64,000 nucleotides of DNA from Thozetella sp. PMI_491 (Eukaryota; Ascomycota; Sordariomycetes; Chaetosphaeriales; Chaetosphaeriaceae). The position numbers and the translations under genes are program-made. The notes beneath the pieces were generated by a model that did no database searches, was not told the DNA's origin, and was given only the letters and a program-made list of their open reading frames with translations. Shown one piece after another: positions 1-11,794 of this stretch; position 1 is the first letter of the stretch; every line of letters begins with the position of its first letter. The DNA lies in assembly GCA_021432635.1 (NCBI GenBank), contig MU270127.1, positions 1 through 64,000 on the forward strand, read 5' to 3'.

Positions 1-217
1 GCTGGTCGCGTTGGACTTCAGTGATCTTGTGTGGCCGACCAGATCGTGGCTGGCTGTGGTTGTTGAGGCGTTCTTTCTCGCGGCGGCAGGTGGTTCGAAT
101 CGTACCAAGGGGAATCTCGGGGTGTAGCCGGTGGATACGAGTGTAGCTAAGACCGTACGACTTTAGCTCGCAGATTCGTGAGCGTAGCTGAGGATCTAGC
201 TCGCGGCCACGCCCCAT
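1..217 (-). CDS. Tc1-like transposase, N-terminal part (truncated by window edge)
   Basis: This is an open frame of 72 codons with no stop, starting at an ATG (reverse strand, 217) and leaving the window at base 1. It begins MGRGRELDPQLRSRICELKS and continues with YGLSYTRIHRLHPEIPLGTI, then a basic stretch ending in SGRPHKITEVQRDQ. This is the homeodomain-like helix-turn-helix DNA-binding region found at the start of Tc1/impala-type fungal transposases, with the SGRP(x)K linker (a GRP-type hook) before the second helix-turn-helix. The catalytic DDE/D domain would lie outside the window, so activity cannot be judged. There are no stops and no obvious C-to-T (RIP) damage in the visible part, which fits a fairly young copy. 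Confidence 0.75.
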   Translation of the reverse strand, partial: MGRGRELDPQLRSRICELKSYGLSYTRIHRLHPEIPLGTIRTTCRREKERLNNHSQPRSGRPHKITEVQRDQ

Positions 218-369
218 TGTCAAGCTGTAAAAATATCATCTGGTGGATGTTGTAAGGTGGAAATTTAGCTGCAAAAGCGGCCAGGAAAACACTGGCTGGA
301 TGTGGCTAGCGCCAGTGGGGCAATCTTGGCAGTACATCCAGCTATATTCATATTTATGACACCCCACTG
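1..369 (-). mobile_element. Tc1/mariner-type DNA transposon, 5' end only
   Basis: The element runs off the left edge. Its right terminus appears to be at 369: read inward from there it starts CAGTGGGGTGTCATAAATAT, the CAGTG...CATAA style of terminal repeat common in Tc1-like elements. It is followed directly by TA at 370-371, the target dinucleotide this superfamily duplicates. A second copy of the 8-base tip lies in inverted orientation at 313-320. The transposase gene starts 152 bases inside the terminus. The class follows from the terminus plus the helix-turn-helix protein; the other end and the second TA are outside the window. Confidence 0.72.
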
Positions 370-1058
370 TACCTACCGAGATGGGCCTCGGCATTATCCA
401 AACAGGCAGCTTAATCGCCCTGAAGCTTGTTGTCGAGCGATTGGTCACGTGTGGTAAATGGAAAACTTAGAACTTATGTATACTCGAAGCTTTCTTCACA
501 AAGAGGCCTAGCTCGATTGCCTTGGATTCGGCGCAAACGATCTCTGCTTGATACGCCACAAATGCAGTTGGATAGTAGGGATAGCACACCGAGGTGATGA
601 GGCGGTTAAGAGACTCCTCAAAAGACCTTAAAAAATGCAGTGAAGGTGTTAGTCGATGTTTAAGCTTTCCCACGATTGCTGCAGGTAAGACTTTGATAGG
701 TTCTCCTCAGAATCAAGCCGGCCAGCCACGCGATAACATACGTGAGAAATCGATTTCCATATGTTCGCATAGATGTGAACATGTACAAAAGACTCCATTC
801 CTCTATGGTGTGGTATCGCAAAAGTGCTGCTGCTAGCTTAAGGCATCCCTATCTCCGTAAACAAAAACGGCCGTCTCCCGCCACCGTGTCTCTCGTTCCT
901 TGCAGGCGTTCCATCGTCCATCCAGCCATCGTCGTCCCATGTCCAATAAGTATATGTATAGTGAAAGGGAAGTAAGCACCACCAGATTTCCATCGCCCTG
1001 CCGCGATGCTCATTCTTTAGTCGTCACGTTTCACGAGTCTTCCTCCCGTCTCCCTCTT
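370..1058. other. Non-coding interval between transposon and the repeat-protein gene
   Basis: I see no supported gene here. The reading frames are short and mostly lack an ATG. The right part is probably the 3' untranslated region of the gene ending at 1059. Confidence 0.6.
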
Positions 1059-4000
1059 TCACAGAAACCGCGTTCCAAACTGGTCCGCGATTCCCGTCGG
1101 ACTCATGAGCCCGTGGTTCGGCCTCCTATCCGGCATGATGAAATCTACCCCCCGGCCTGCGACCGGCACGCTCGGCTCCAGGATCGGGGACTCATCCTCG
1201 TACTGCGGGAACGGGATCGTCGGCGGCGACACCCTTCCGCGGTGCGAGTAGGGGTTTCCTGCCGTCTGCGGCCGCCCGTCGGCCATCGGGGCCATCTGCG
1301 GGGCGGCGCGGAGCGGCGGCGTGTAAGGGCCATCCGGCGCCCGCGTGTTGGCCATGGGCGAGAAGTCAAAGTCCAGCGGCGCGGGAATGTGCTGCCGCTG
1401 GATGCCCTTGGTAGACCCACCCCGCGGGGAGGTGGGGGACGCCGCCGATGGGACCGGGGCGGCGGCATCCGAGGCATCAGACCTCGGTGCCGGCTCGTTC
1501 AGGGGCCAGCTGGTGGTCAGAGAATCGGGGGTAGGAGGGCAGTTGGCGGGCATGAAGTCGAACTTGAACCCTGCAGAAGCCAGGGGACCGTTGCTGCCCT
1601 CCGGGTGGGATCGCGGTGCGGGTGCCGACTCCGGGCTCTGGATCGGCGTGTTGTACTCGGGGCCATGCTGCTGGTGAAACTGGGGCGTATTGGCGCGCGC
1701 ACGCTGATTCTCTTGGACAGAACTGCCCGGTGCTGATGCTGGAGCGGACCGAGGAGCATCGCCGCTGGTCATGGGTTCGCCGCGGGGGCGTGCTCCTTGC
1801 GCTGGCAATGGCTGCTGCCTTGTGGGCTTGACGCCATACTCAGACGGGCGTGGCCGATGGATTCCCTTCCCCAGACGGGGAAGGCCGAGGCTGTGGCCGT
1901 GGCCGTACCCCGCCGGGCTCTGCTCGCGTGGCGTCATGGCCGGAGACGGGACCAGAGGCGGCGAGGCATGCATCGGCGCCGGAGGATGGTGCATCGTGAT
2001 GGGGGATATAGCGATTGGGGAAATGGATTCCGCCTCGTCGTCCTCCTCCGAGTAGAAGCTGCTGGTGCTTCCGCTACGCGGCCTCAGCTTCAGCGGCTCG
2101 GGCCTCATGATGCCGTCATGCTGGGTCGTCTGCGCCTGCACCAGCGACTTCTCGAACTCTTCAATCTTCATGGACAAGCTGAGACGCTTGGGGTCTTTGA
2201 CTACCAAGGTCTCGCGCTTAGCCCTGACGTTCTGGATCACCGGCTTGGCATCGTCAGCCGTCGGCCGCGCCCTCGATCTCGGCGGCGGCTGGGGCACCAG
2301 TCCGGGCTCCTCCCGGCTCTGGTTTGCTACAGGAGCGGCCGGCAGAGGGCCAACTGGGGGAAACCCGCTCTGCATAGGGCTCTCTGGAAGGGGACCCGTG
2401 GGAGGGGGGCCTAGCGGGGGGAACCCACTAGACCCGGGGCTGTCCGGCAGGCGACCCGAGGGAGGGGGGCCGCTCGGAGGAGGGAACTTGTTCTTAACCG
2501 GGCTCGTAGAAAATGCGCTCTGACCCGGACTCGGGGGTAGTCCACTGAGCCCAGGGCTTGGAGGACCACCGGTCACCGGCCCACCAGGACGCGGTCCGTT
2601 GGGAGCAAAGCCGCTCGGGGGCAAGCCGTTCAGGCGGGGTGCAGCTCCAGGGCCGGAGCTGGGACCCGGGCCGGAACTGGGACCGATAGGAGATGGCCCG
2701 CGTCGTTTGGGCGCGGGCTGTGGCGGGCCCTGGGGGCGCATCAGGCTGCGCCCCGGTGCCGGTGCGTGGGCCGGGCCAGGGCTTCTTGGCCTCTCGCCCA
2801 TATTGCCCCTGAATGCAGGTCCCGGGCCCGGCCGCGGGCCCATACCCGGGCTGGCTGGCCGTTGGTGCATGTCTCCTTGGAAAGGGCCGTTCATGCGGGG
2901 ACCAGGGCTCGCAGGCCTTGGTCCGGCATTGCCTCTGAACGCAGGCCCGGGGCTGGTTGGACGAGGCCCATGCTGGCCTCTGAAGCCTGGACCCGGGCTA
3001 GCTGTTCGCGGCCCGTGCTGATCCCGGAATGCAGGACCCGGGCTCGCCGTCCGCATATCAGGGTTTCCCCGAAAGCCGGGACCGGGGCTGGCTGTACGAG
3101 GCCCGTGGGGGTCCCGGAATGCAGGACCCGGGCTCGCTGACCGCATTCCAGGGTTGCCCCGAAAGCCGGGGCCGGGGCTGGCTGTACGAGGCCCGTGGGG
3201 ATCCCTAAAACCGGGGCCTGGGCTCGCAGAACGTGGACCGTTCTGGCCCCTGAATCCGGGAGGCGGGAGAGGCCCGTTTCCTTGCCTCATGGCGGGACTT
3301 TCCGGGCGCGGGCCGGCGTTCCCGCGGAACTTCTGGTTTACCGGCTCTGTAGGAGGGAAAGCAGGGCGGTAGAGCGCCTCATTCGACCTCTCCCGGTCTA
3401 GCCGCTGCTGTCGCTCCTGTCGTTCTAGCCTCTCCAATCTTTCCTGCCTCTCCTGCCTCTCCTGCTGTTCCTGGCGTTCCTGCCTCTCCTGTCGTTCCTT
3501 CGCCAAGCTCTCCATCAACCGCCTCTGCTCCTCGTCCCTCTCGCGCTCCCTCGCTTCCCGCTCAGACTTCTCCTTCTGCTCGATCGATGCAAAGAGGTCG
3601 TCCACCACATTGTCAGTTGTCTTGTCGCCAAACAACGAGTGGCCGTCACCGTCGAGGGACTTCGGCGTGGGCGGGATCTCGAACTGGCCCAGCGGGGATT
3701 TCGGCGCCGGGGGGGCCGTGGGTGTGCCGCGCATAAAGTGAACGTCCAAGGGATTCACCCACGGCTTCGCCTTCCCATTGGCGGTGGATGGCCGTGACGA
3801 GAAGCCAGGGACCGGCTTCCCCAGTGTAGGGGGGGCGAGGCTCGTGGAGGAGCCGTTGCCGAATTGGGTGCGCAGGTTTGCGGCCGAGTGGGAGGTCTTG
3901 AGGCCCGGGAAGCTGGGGAGTTGGGTGTGGCTCACGTTGGACAGATCATACATGCTCGAGGCGGCGAAGTTGTGTGTTTCGTGGATATAGGGAGACTTGA

Positions 4001-4294
4001 AGCCATTCGGCCCGGGGCGGTTAGATGCTGAGGTGCCTGGCCTGGAGGGGACTTCGCGGATGCTGCCATTGATGACGCCGCCGGCATGGAGGTTCTTGCC
4101 AAAGAATTGGCCCTCGCCGAAGTTGTCCTGGTCTACTCGCTTCCATTGGTTTGACCCCGGCTCGGGCGACCTGGAGTTGGACGGTTTCCTGCGGCGATTA
4201 GCGGTTGGTGGGCTGTCTAGGCAGATACCTCGAGGACCAGGAGGAGGCCTTACTTCTTCTTCCCGCCGACCTTGAGGCCGAAGAATGAAACCAT
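1059..4294 (-). CDS. Large disordered Pro/Gly-rich protein with 15-residue SPGP repeats
   Basis: Two exons: 4254-4294 and 1059-4188, with a 65-base intron (GTAAGG...GCCGCAG) that restores frame; 1056 residues. The N-terminus is short and basic (MVSFFGLKVGGKKKK). A charged helix rich in RQER/ERLERL, probably coiled coil, is encoded at about 3380-3590. Next come roughly ten copies of a 15-residue unit of the form GFRGQNGPRSASPGP (about 2750-3265), then long Pro/Gly/Ser-rich low-complexity sequence with many SP sites to the C-terminus. I see no enzymatic domain, signal peptide or membrane segment. Function is unknown. The SP-rich repeats suggest proline-directed phosphorylation and a scaffold role, but that is inference. 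The long upstream ATG exon was chosen because it splices cleanly and extends the frame by 92 residues. Confidence 0.8.
2750..3265 (-). repeat. 45-base tandem coding repeat (SPGP unit)
   Basis: These are degenerate 45-base repeats inside the disordered protein gene, each encoding a variant of FRG/D-x-x-G-x-R-x-A/P-SPGP-G/A. Several neighbouring copies differ only by RG versus RD and by the two residues before GPR, which points to expansion by unequal exchange or slippage. Boundaries are approximate because the edge copies are divergent. Confidence 0.8.
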
Positions 4295-7200
4295 TGTGAA
4301 CTAGGAATTATACAGTAGTCAAGACAGCGAGCCCTGTTTTGTAGTTGCTGTGATGATACTCGGCGGGGGGTGCCGTGCGCGAGGTCCCAAAGCAATGCCT
4401 GCTCTGTCGCCAAAATGCAGCTATGCCCCAACTCAAGGGCAGCGGCGAAAGCGAAGGAGCTGCAAAAGAGCGAACGCAACTTGGAAAAAGAGTTGCAAAG
4501 AGCAAAAGGGGGTGAGCAAGCTTCAGCTTGTCATTGTCGAGCCGGTGCAAACGACGGTCTTCGGGCTAAGCTCTAGGGCAGCTGAGTTGGTGCACGGAGG
4601 TCTGGCAGTAGCGTAGCGCCAAACCTCTGCAGCGAATTTGACCGCGACCAAGGCCAAGGTTGGCGCCGGTATGGTCTCAGGGGTGCTATCTTATTAGGAC
4701 AGAAAAAAAATAAAAAATTCAAGGGCAGCGTTATTCGCTGGGTAGCAGGGAAGTGCAAATGCAGATGTGTGCGTCCGAATAGCGGGGCGGCCGTCAGAAA
4801 TGGCGCGATCGAGATGCAGTTCGTCTAGAGCGGCGAGTTGCAGAGGCAAAGGTCAAAGAGAGACGGCGGTCGTGCACCGAGGGAGGGGGGAAAAGTGAGA
4901 GACAGCGGCGCCGAGATGCCGAAACGAATGGACTGTAGATAGAGGTAGAGACCGTTGAGGGCACACCGCCAGAGTCAGAGTGAGGCAAAAAATGGGACCA
5001 GAGGGGACGGGGAAAGATGCATGGGGAGGGGGGGCACAGTGGAGGGATTCGCGAGATTTTAACACAGCACGGCTACGCGCCCTAGATCGCCAACCTTAGC
5101 GAGTCAGCCCGTATTCAGAGAGGTGATGCCAATCCGGTAGTCCCATCCTGCACGAGCCATGGGGGGGAAGGGGGGGATGCATCATGCTATCAGCTTAGTG
5201 CATACACAAACTATACAAAGCGTGCAGCGCCCCCCCTCCCTTACCCCTTCTCTATTCCCTACTATAGCAGGTCGGCCGGCCATAAGTGCTGTCCACCCAC
5301 CAGGATGGTTCAGTCAGTCCGTCCGTCAGTCGACGCATCCTGCGGTGGCCGGTGCCACGGGCCTGTGTCTGGGTCGCCTTTGGCCATCCGGCCGCCCCCT
5401 TTTTTAGCATTCTCAGTCATTTCTGTCATGCCCACGCCCACGCCCACGCCCGATCTGTTTCCGCGGCCGGGCCTTGTGCTGTCCCCCCAAATGATAATAC
5501 CATTTGCGCGGGCGGCATCAGCCCCACGCACCGGGCTGGGCCGCCCGGTGTCGTTCGTCCTGAGTGTGTTTGCCCTGGGACGAAGCGTGTTTGGGGCGAG
5601 AGGTGGGTGACCAAAGAAAATTGATGTGCATTGACGGGTCGCACAAGGGCCAGGGGCGCACCAGGAACGGGTTCCAGAAACGGAAAGACCCCAGGGGTAA
5701 AGGCTCCAAAGGGGGACACGCGCCCCACGGCGCTAAAGTCAGGGGCCGGCAACTTAAAATGACGTCGGTCGGAAAAGGTCGCAGAGGCCGTGGACAAGGC
5801 CACGGATCGCTACCACGTACACCTGGGAACCGTCGCAGAGGGTCGCCCTGTCTTGCGCCCGCTCCCTCCGCCCAGGCCCGATGCTACACACGCACTATAG
5901 ATAGCATGCATCCCTCGTGGCATCCTGGGGGAATCCATCCCTTCTGACCCGACCGCCCGCATGTCGCCCATCTCCGTCCCTACGCGTCCTAGCAAGAAAG
6001 GGAGAGAGGGGAGAGACAGAGAGGGAGATGCAAAGAAAGAGAACGTCTCGCCCTAGCGGATAAAAGAGGGGAACCGCCAAGGCGACAAGGGTTTGTTAGT
6101 AGAATGAGCTGTCAGGCGGAGACGGATAGACAATGAAGGGAATGCACATCGCAATCATCACGCTGCCGCGGCCGGTGCTTGAAACGCGTGCCCAACGATC
6201 GCTCTTCAATGATAATAATAAGCGGGAGATCGCCGAAGATTCCCGCTTACCGGTTTCTACCCTTCCGGCCTCTAACGCGTCTTTTTTTCGAGTTCCTTTT
6301 TTTTTTCTCCCCTGCTTTTCCTTTGTTTGTTCCTCTGCAACAAGCGCTGCGGCGCACCCCCCCCCGTCTGGCCCCACTTAGAGTATACAAATTTATGTGC
6401 TGGAATTGGGCCTGGCTTGCCTGGCTGGGCTATTACGCCGCCAAAGCTCCTAAAAGCTCCTAGGACGGTCGATAGTCGCGCAGGGCAGCCCGGCGCCGGG
6501 GGTAGGGATAACGGACCACCTGGCCAACAAGAGAACGGCGGCATGCAGCCGCCGCCCGCCGCCGCCACTGCAGAAAGGGGTCTCAGCTTACGGAGAAAGT
6601 ACGTGATGGCGCCCAGATCGCGAGTGGCGCTCTCTTCTGCACCCAAGCGCGAGCCTCTGAGCGACTTCACGCTGCCGCCGCCGGAGGGACTGCAACACAA
6701 AGAGGGGGAGAGGTTGCGGTTGCCCCTGCGTGCGACAGCGGTCGGCAATTACCCCAGCTTGCTGCCACAGCGCCACAGGTGATATATATACATCGCACTG
6801 GGGAGGCATGTGCATGGATGCTACGGCTCCGAGGGGCCCTTTGTGCGAGGGTCGGCAGGCCACCGACACGAGCCCGTTCCTCAGCTTATTACGAGAACGT
6901 CGACGTCGTTTTATTGGTACCTTTCGGGAATTAACGATGCCATGGCGTTGAGCTTCCTACATGGACGTGCGCGATCTCCGGAGTGCTGCCGCGGCCTCTA
7001 GCTGCGATTTGGGTAGCTCAAGTCAGATGTCGAGACTCTGTCCCGGCAACTTGGCCCCGGCTCGCGGTGTCAATCTCTCGGAGCCTGTCTAGCCTGGTGC
7101 CGGCACTTTGACAAGTGGGTTTGGCCGCCGGCGAGATGAGGTTATATGCTACGGTATCGCGTGGCGCCCTGGTGGCAGAAGTCTCGGCATACCCGCGAGC

Positions 7201-8021
7201 ACCCATCTGGTCCTAGCTCGCCAAGCTCCGCTACCTAAGCTGCAATGCTTCCATGTAATGTACGCAACGGCTGGTATCTCTCGCCTACGAAGGCTGGCTG
7301 TTTACTGCTTCGGTGGTCAGGGCCGAGTGAGGGCGGGCAAAGAATCTACTTCTAATAGAAGCACTCTCATAGTCCGTGCGCGAACACCTGAAAGCACCAG
7401 GACCTAGTTAGGTGCAACTGCTCTTCGTCTTTCACGTCATCACAAACTATACAGGCACTTGCGCGAAGCCCATGCTGTTATCTGCACGGTATGTCTGTGC
7501 ATTATATTCGCTATCGTCTGAGTAGAGCGTATGTATGTATCCTTGGCCCGGCCATTCATCCTAGCTTGTTCGACACACCTTTCTGCTCGCACCCGGAACG
7601 CCTATTCATATGTGACATATCCGCAACCAGTCTGGTTTAATTGAGGTCCTGAAACGCCGTGGGGGACTTCCTTGCCCTCCTATGCACCACAGCCATACCT
7701 GCCCACTCACCAGTCCCCTCTATACAGCTCCGCCATCTATCGTAACATGGGTAGGGTATCAAGAATCTAGATATATGAAAGAAAAAAGAAAAGAAAAGAA
7801 AGTGTGTATATATGTAAAGGAGGGTGTCGGTATATATAGCAGCGGCGCATTCCCTACAAACTTCCCTATGGAGATGTATGGCGAGGGTGCTATGCGGCGA
7901 AGGCGAGGGCAAGTCGAGCAGTACCAAACCACCTTCTTCTCTGAAGAAGGGAGAGGGGTAAAGTTGACTTGGATTCTCGCAGGCAGCCTATTGGAAGTCC
8001 ACGCACACTAAAACGCTCTCT
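4295..8021. other. 3.7-kb interval without a supported gene
   Basis: The left part is the upstream region of the disordered-protein gene and the right end is the downstream flank of the MFS gene. I found only short, low-complexity reading frames on both strands, none with recognisable domains or a consistent splice pattern. Local features are a (CCCACG)n tract near 5430-5450, long pyrimidine or purine tracts (5990-6030, 6280-6320, 7775-7800) and several homopolymer runs. Confidence 0.55.
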
Positions 8022-9700
8022 CTAGGGAAGCGATTCGTCTTCTGTCGATTCCTCGTCGGCTTCGGTTCGGGGAGGCGGGACGCGGAAGATTAACAGGATC
8101 GTCAACGTGATGGAAAACATAATGGCGGCGCAGATGAACGGCAGGCCGACTAGCAGGCCGCCTTTTCGGAAGCCGAGGCTCAGCGCGGAGGCGAGCAGGG
8201 GCCCGCCGATCATCAGGGCCAGTTGCGTCATCAGGCCGATAAGTGTGTTGAGGATGCCGACGTGGTGCTCCTCAACCAGGGAGTTTGCCAGGCTGCGGAT
8301 GACGGAGCCGATGCCAGCGCCGCACGAGAGGACCACCAAGCCGACGACGAGGATGTAGGCGTTCCAGGCGAAGGCGATGACCAGCGAGCCAAGCACCAGT
8401 GCTATGGTAGAGGCGCGCGCAAGAAGTAGGTCCTTGTCAGTAGCACGCATGTGCAAGCGCTCGACCATGATCCAGTTAAGGGCCGGGAGGACGGCGAGGA
8501 GAACAGCCAAGTTGCTCAAGTTGCCCACCGTGAGGAGGAAGGTAGCCCTGGCCCAGGACCAGTGGTAGCGGTGCGTGGCGTACTGGAGGAGCATCTCCTG
8601 CACCCACTTGCCGACGATGGCGAAGATGAAGGTCGTGAGCAGAATAGATACGCGCTTGTTGGCCATGACAAACTCTCCAGCCTCTACGCCGCTGGCGCGG
8701 ACATGCTGCCATGTCTGGGCGACCACGCCGCGTTTATCCTCGCCGGCAGCAGGCCCATTGTTATGACCATTGGCCCCATTCTGCTGCGCTTTCCGTTCGC
8801 GGGCGGCTTTGTGCAAGACATTGGTCTCGGGCAACACAAAAGCCACGAGATTGCCGAGGAGAATGAAGGCGGCTCCGACAAAATAGGCCAGCCAGGGCGA
8901 CCGGGTCATGAGCACAGCCGCCAACGGCCCGGCGATCGAGGCTGGGATGAGGAGCGCAGCGCCGAACTGGAAGAAGACAGCGGCCCGGTTCGCGACGGGA
9001 ACCACGTCCGACAGGAATGTGTACAGCATAGCGACCGTCATTCCGCTCCCACCGCCGATCACCGCGAAGAAGCTGGTGATCAAAATCGACCACACGGGGA
9101 ATATATTGGGGAAGCCCACTGGTTAAGACGACTGTTAGAACCAATACCTGAGGAACGAATACATTCCCCCCCCCCCCCCCCAGGAAAGGGAGTGGGAGGT
9201 GGGTAAAACATACGGACAATGGCCCCGGATAGGACCTGGAGGTTGATGCCAATGAGAGATAGGATCAAGATGGGGCGACGCCCCCACGAGTCCGAGAGGA
9301 TTCCGTACGGGATGCTGGTCAGGATGCCCGGGATGCAGTCGAAGGCGGCACTCCAGCCACGGATCATGGCCAGGCTGTCCTGCACATCGTCGCTACGGCA
9401 GATCTCGTCTCGCTGGTCGGCCAGGGAGCCGTACGCTTCCGGGTGGTAGCTGCGGCACAGGACGTCCTCAATGATCTCGTTTAGCGGCGGCGTGAAGGTA
9501 GTGGCACCGAGCTCGAGCATGAAGAGGATGGCGAAGACCAGGATGATGACATTCTGCCGGTACAGCGCTCGGGGGTCCTCGTCCGGCTCGTCCGCCGCGC
9601 CCGCCAGCAGAGGCGTCTCTTCGCTGGTCTGAACGGCCGCGTCGAGAGCCCGGGGGGGCTCCCGGGCGCTGGCCGGCTCGGCATCGGCGTCGGTCGACAT
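8022..9700 (-). CDS. MFS transporter (DHA1-like drug:H+ antiporter type)
   Basis: Two exons: 9214-9700 and 8022-9118, with a 95-base intron (GTATGT...AACCAG) that contains a long G/C homopolymer; 527 residues, normal for the family. A cytosolic N-terminal tail of about 45 residues precedes the first membrane helix (VIILVFAILFMLELGATTF). The MFS signature motif A appears as GILSDSWGRRP at residues 133-143. Further hydrophobic helices follow, with a charged central loop (KAARERKAQQNGANGHNNGP region) between the two six-helix halves, and an acidic C-terminal tail. It should act in the plasma or vacuolar membrane. The substrate cannot be told from sequence. No pathway genes adjoin it. Confidence 0.9.
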
Positions 9701-11794
9701 TGCAAGGGCGGCGCAGGGAGGGGTAAGGTCGGAGGGGCTCTATCGAGGGAATGCGACAGGTCAAAACATGGGAATCAAGAGAGGTGCGCAGATGGTGCTA
9801 CAGGATTAACGCGAGGGAAATATATGTGTAAGAGGGATGCAGGGCAGTAAAGAGACTAAAATTCCGAGATATGATCATGCAATTGCACATGTACTAGGAA
9901 AGAATGAGGCTGGTGGGAACCGGATTGCGCGCAAGAGGGACGAAGGGATGGGGGGCCGGAGGAGTGGTGCCGCGTGGATGCAACAGATCTTATCCCCGGG
10001 TCATGGCTGCGATAGGAAGGTCCAACACCGAGCGTAGTGAATTCGTGATTGCCCACTCCCTCACTGCACGCCTTCTCGGCTCCATATCGCAGGTGGGGCC
10101 GCGCTTGGCAGATGCTGACGCTCCCGAGGTACTGTACAGTACAGAGTCCCTACCCTACCACGCCTACCTACCCAAGAGATGCTTACTCCATACCTGCGCT
10201 ATAGCCAAGCATGCAAACACCTCTACGGAGCTTCTTTCCTCGGCCTAGGCTAGGAAGCGCCATAAATGCACACAAGTCCCCGGCTTGCACAAGAAAGAAA
10301 CCCCAGCAAAGAAGAGAGACGAGCAGAGCCTCGAGAGGGTATGTGTCGCACATGGATTCGAGGAAACATGGTTTACGAAATAGAGAGTGCGACTTGGACT
10401 CCGATCGTGAATTCCGACCTAGCGAGCTCCGACTTGGTGGAGCGCTTCTGCTCAGACAGCCTCAGCCTCCCGGGGTCGTGGCACTAGCATCCAAGGCCGA
10501 TTGACGAAGAAGCGTGGGAGTCATAGCTTGGTTGGTTGGGGTACGTGGCGCGCCGTGCCAGCGCTGAGGTGGATTGCCAGCCGGGTCCAATAGACTGATT
10601 GCATCCCGCCTGCTCTCAATGAGGCTAAACTTGCAGCAGCGTAATCCCGGTCTGGTTCTGGAAGTTTACGTATGACGACACGTCCCCCGTCGTTGTCATG
10701 AATCACCATGCCGGCGTTGTACATGCGGCAGGCTGTCGTTTGCTTGCTAAACCGTAGGAATTCCAGTCTTTGCTTCGGCTCTCCGCACCCTTGCGAGCTC
10801 CTTGGCCCGGCATCCGCGCTCGGCCTCCATCTCGCGGTGCGTAGCTGTCTCAGCCTTTGCCGCTCGGGCGTAATAGGGATTGCGCGGAGCGGATGAGTGG
10901 ACCGATGGCAGCACCCACCAACACGCCCGAGGATGGCCATGGAGGCGTGTCCAAGTTTGCGCAATGGCTGACATGGTGCCTATCTAGGTATCGCCTCTGC
11001 TTTTCGCCCGCCTCTACAGCGAGGTTCACAAAGCGCAGGCAAGTACAGGCTATAGAACCTAGATACATCTTGATGTCTAGGGACCCCTTGTTCATGTAAT
11101 CACAAATAACTTGTACAAGCCACGCTGCAACTAAAAGAATTATATCCAACAAAGTAAGCTTAAACCCCCCTTGGAGGGCAGGGCCGCTACCGAGTATTTG
11201 GGTTTCCAAATCTGGGGAAGCACGCCAACGAAACTGGGGCCGGCGGCTCGGGTGTCGCTACGTAGACGGAAGGGCAGCCCAACAGGCGGTAGGGAATGGG
11301 CTTCGGGTCTCGCAACAATACCACGTAGCGGTGCCAAATATCTCCCTATCCATTGTGGGCAGGCTGAATTATATGGTCACGCGTCCATGTTTGTTTCCCC
11401 CCTTTTTTTTTTTTTTGGTGATTTGTCTTTGTATTTGTCTTGGCTAGGCCCCCCCCCCCACTGACCATGCGACTGCTGTCTTAGCCATCGCCGTTGGACA
11501 GCTCCCTGGAATAGTTGGGCAGCGGCTTGGGGGTGCCTTATCGGCCCGGGGCCGAGCACTCACCCAGTGCTGATAACCCCTGATCTGCCCCACCGGCGCC
11601 CTGAACCCCACCATTGGCCGCCCTAGACCCCCACCGATCCGTTGAACTCAGCTCAGGTACATTGCAGGGTCCTGACGTGGTCGAGCATGAAGCTTTGTTT
11701 GAGCGCAACCTGACCGCAACTTCGTGATCACTTCGATCGAATCCTCAAGAGGAAATTCGTCTCGTGATAGTCTCACCTCGAAAAACCAGAAACC
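9701..11794. other. Interval between MFS gene and first Nudix gene
   Basis: This holds the upstream region of the MFS gene and the upstream region of the plus-strand Nudix gene. The only candidate coding segment is the 75-codon frame at 10747-10974 (listed separately). Bases 11040-11170 are noticeably AT-richer than the surroundings and may be an old decayed repeat. Poly-T (11403-11416) and poly-C (11451-11459) runs lie near the right end. Confidence 0.5.
10747..10974 (-). CDS. Possible small protein, unknown function
   Basis: This is a 75-codon frame from an ATG in good context (CACCATGTCAGCC). It reads MSAIAQTWTRLHGHPRA at the start and has a charged, Ala/Arg/Glu-rich helical C-terminal half (NPYYARAAKAETATHREMEA, then ERGCRAKELARVRR). 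The composition of the second half looks like real coding sequence. The middle looks less convincing, and a different frame over about 10880-10935 reads a hydrophobic GVLVGAAIGPLIRSA stretch. The locus could therefore be a frameshifted relic or an unrecognised spliced gene. I do not recognise a family. Confidence 0.3.
   Translation of the reverse strand: MSAIAQTWTRLHGHPRACWWVLPSVHSSAPRNPYYARAAKAETATHREMEAERGCRAKELARVRRAEAKTGIPTV

Noticed and set aside
900..3372. Several plus-strand frames opposite the disordered-protein gene
   Set aside because: They mirror the 45-base repeat and Pro/Gly codons on the other strand. The minus-strand frame is far longer and splices to a proper start.
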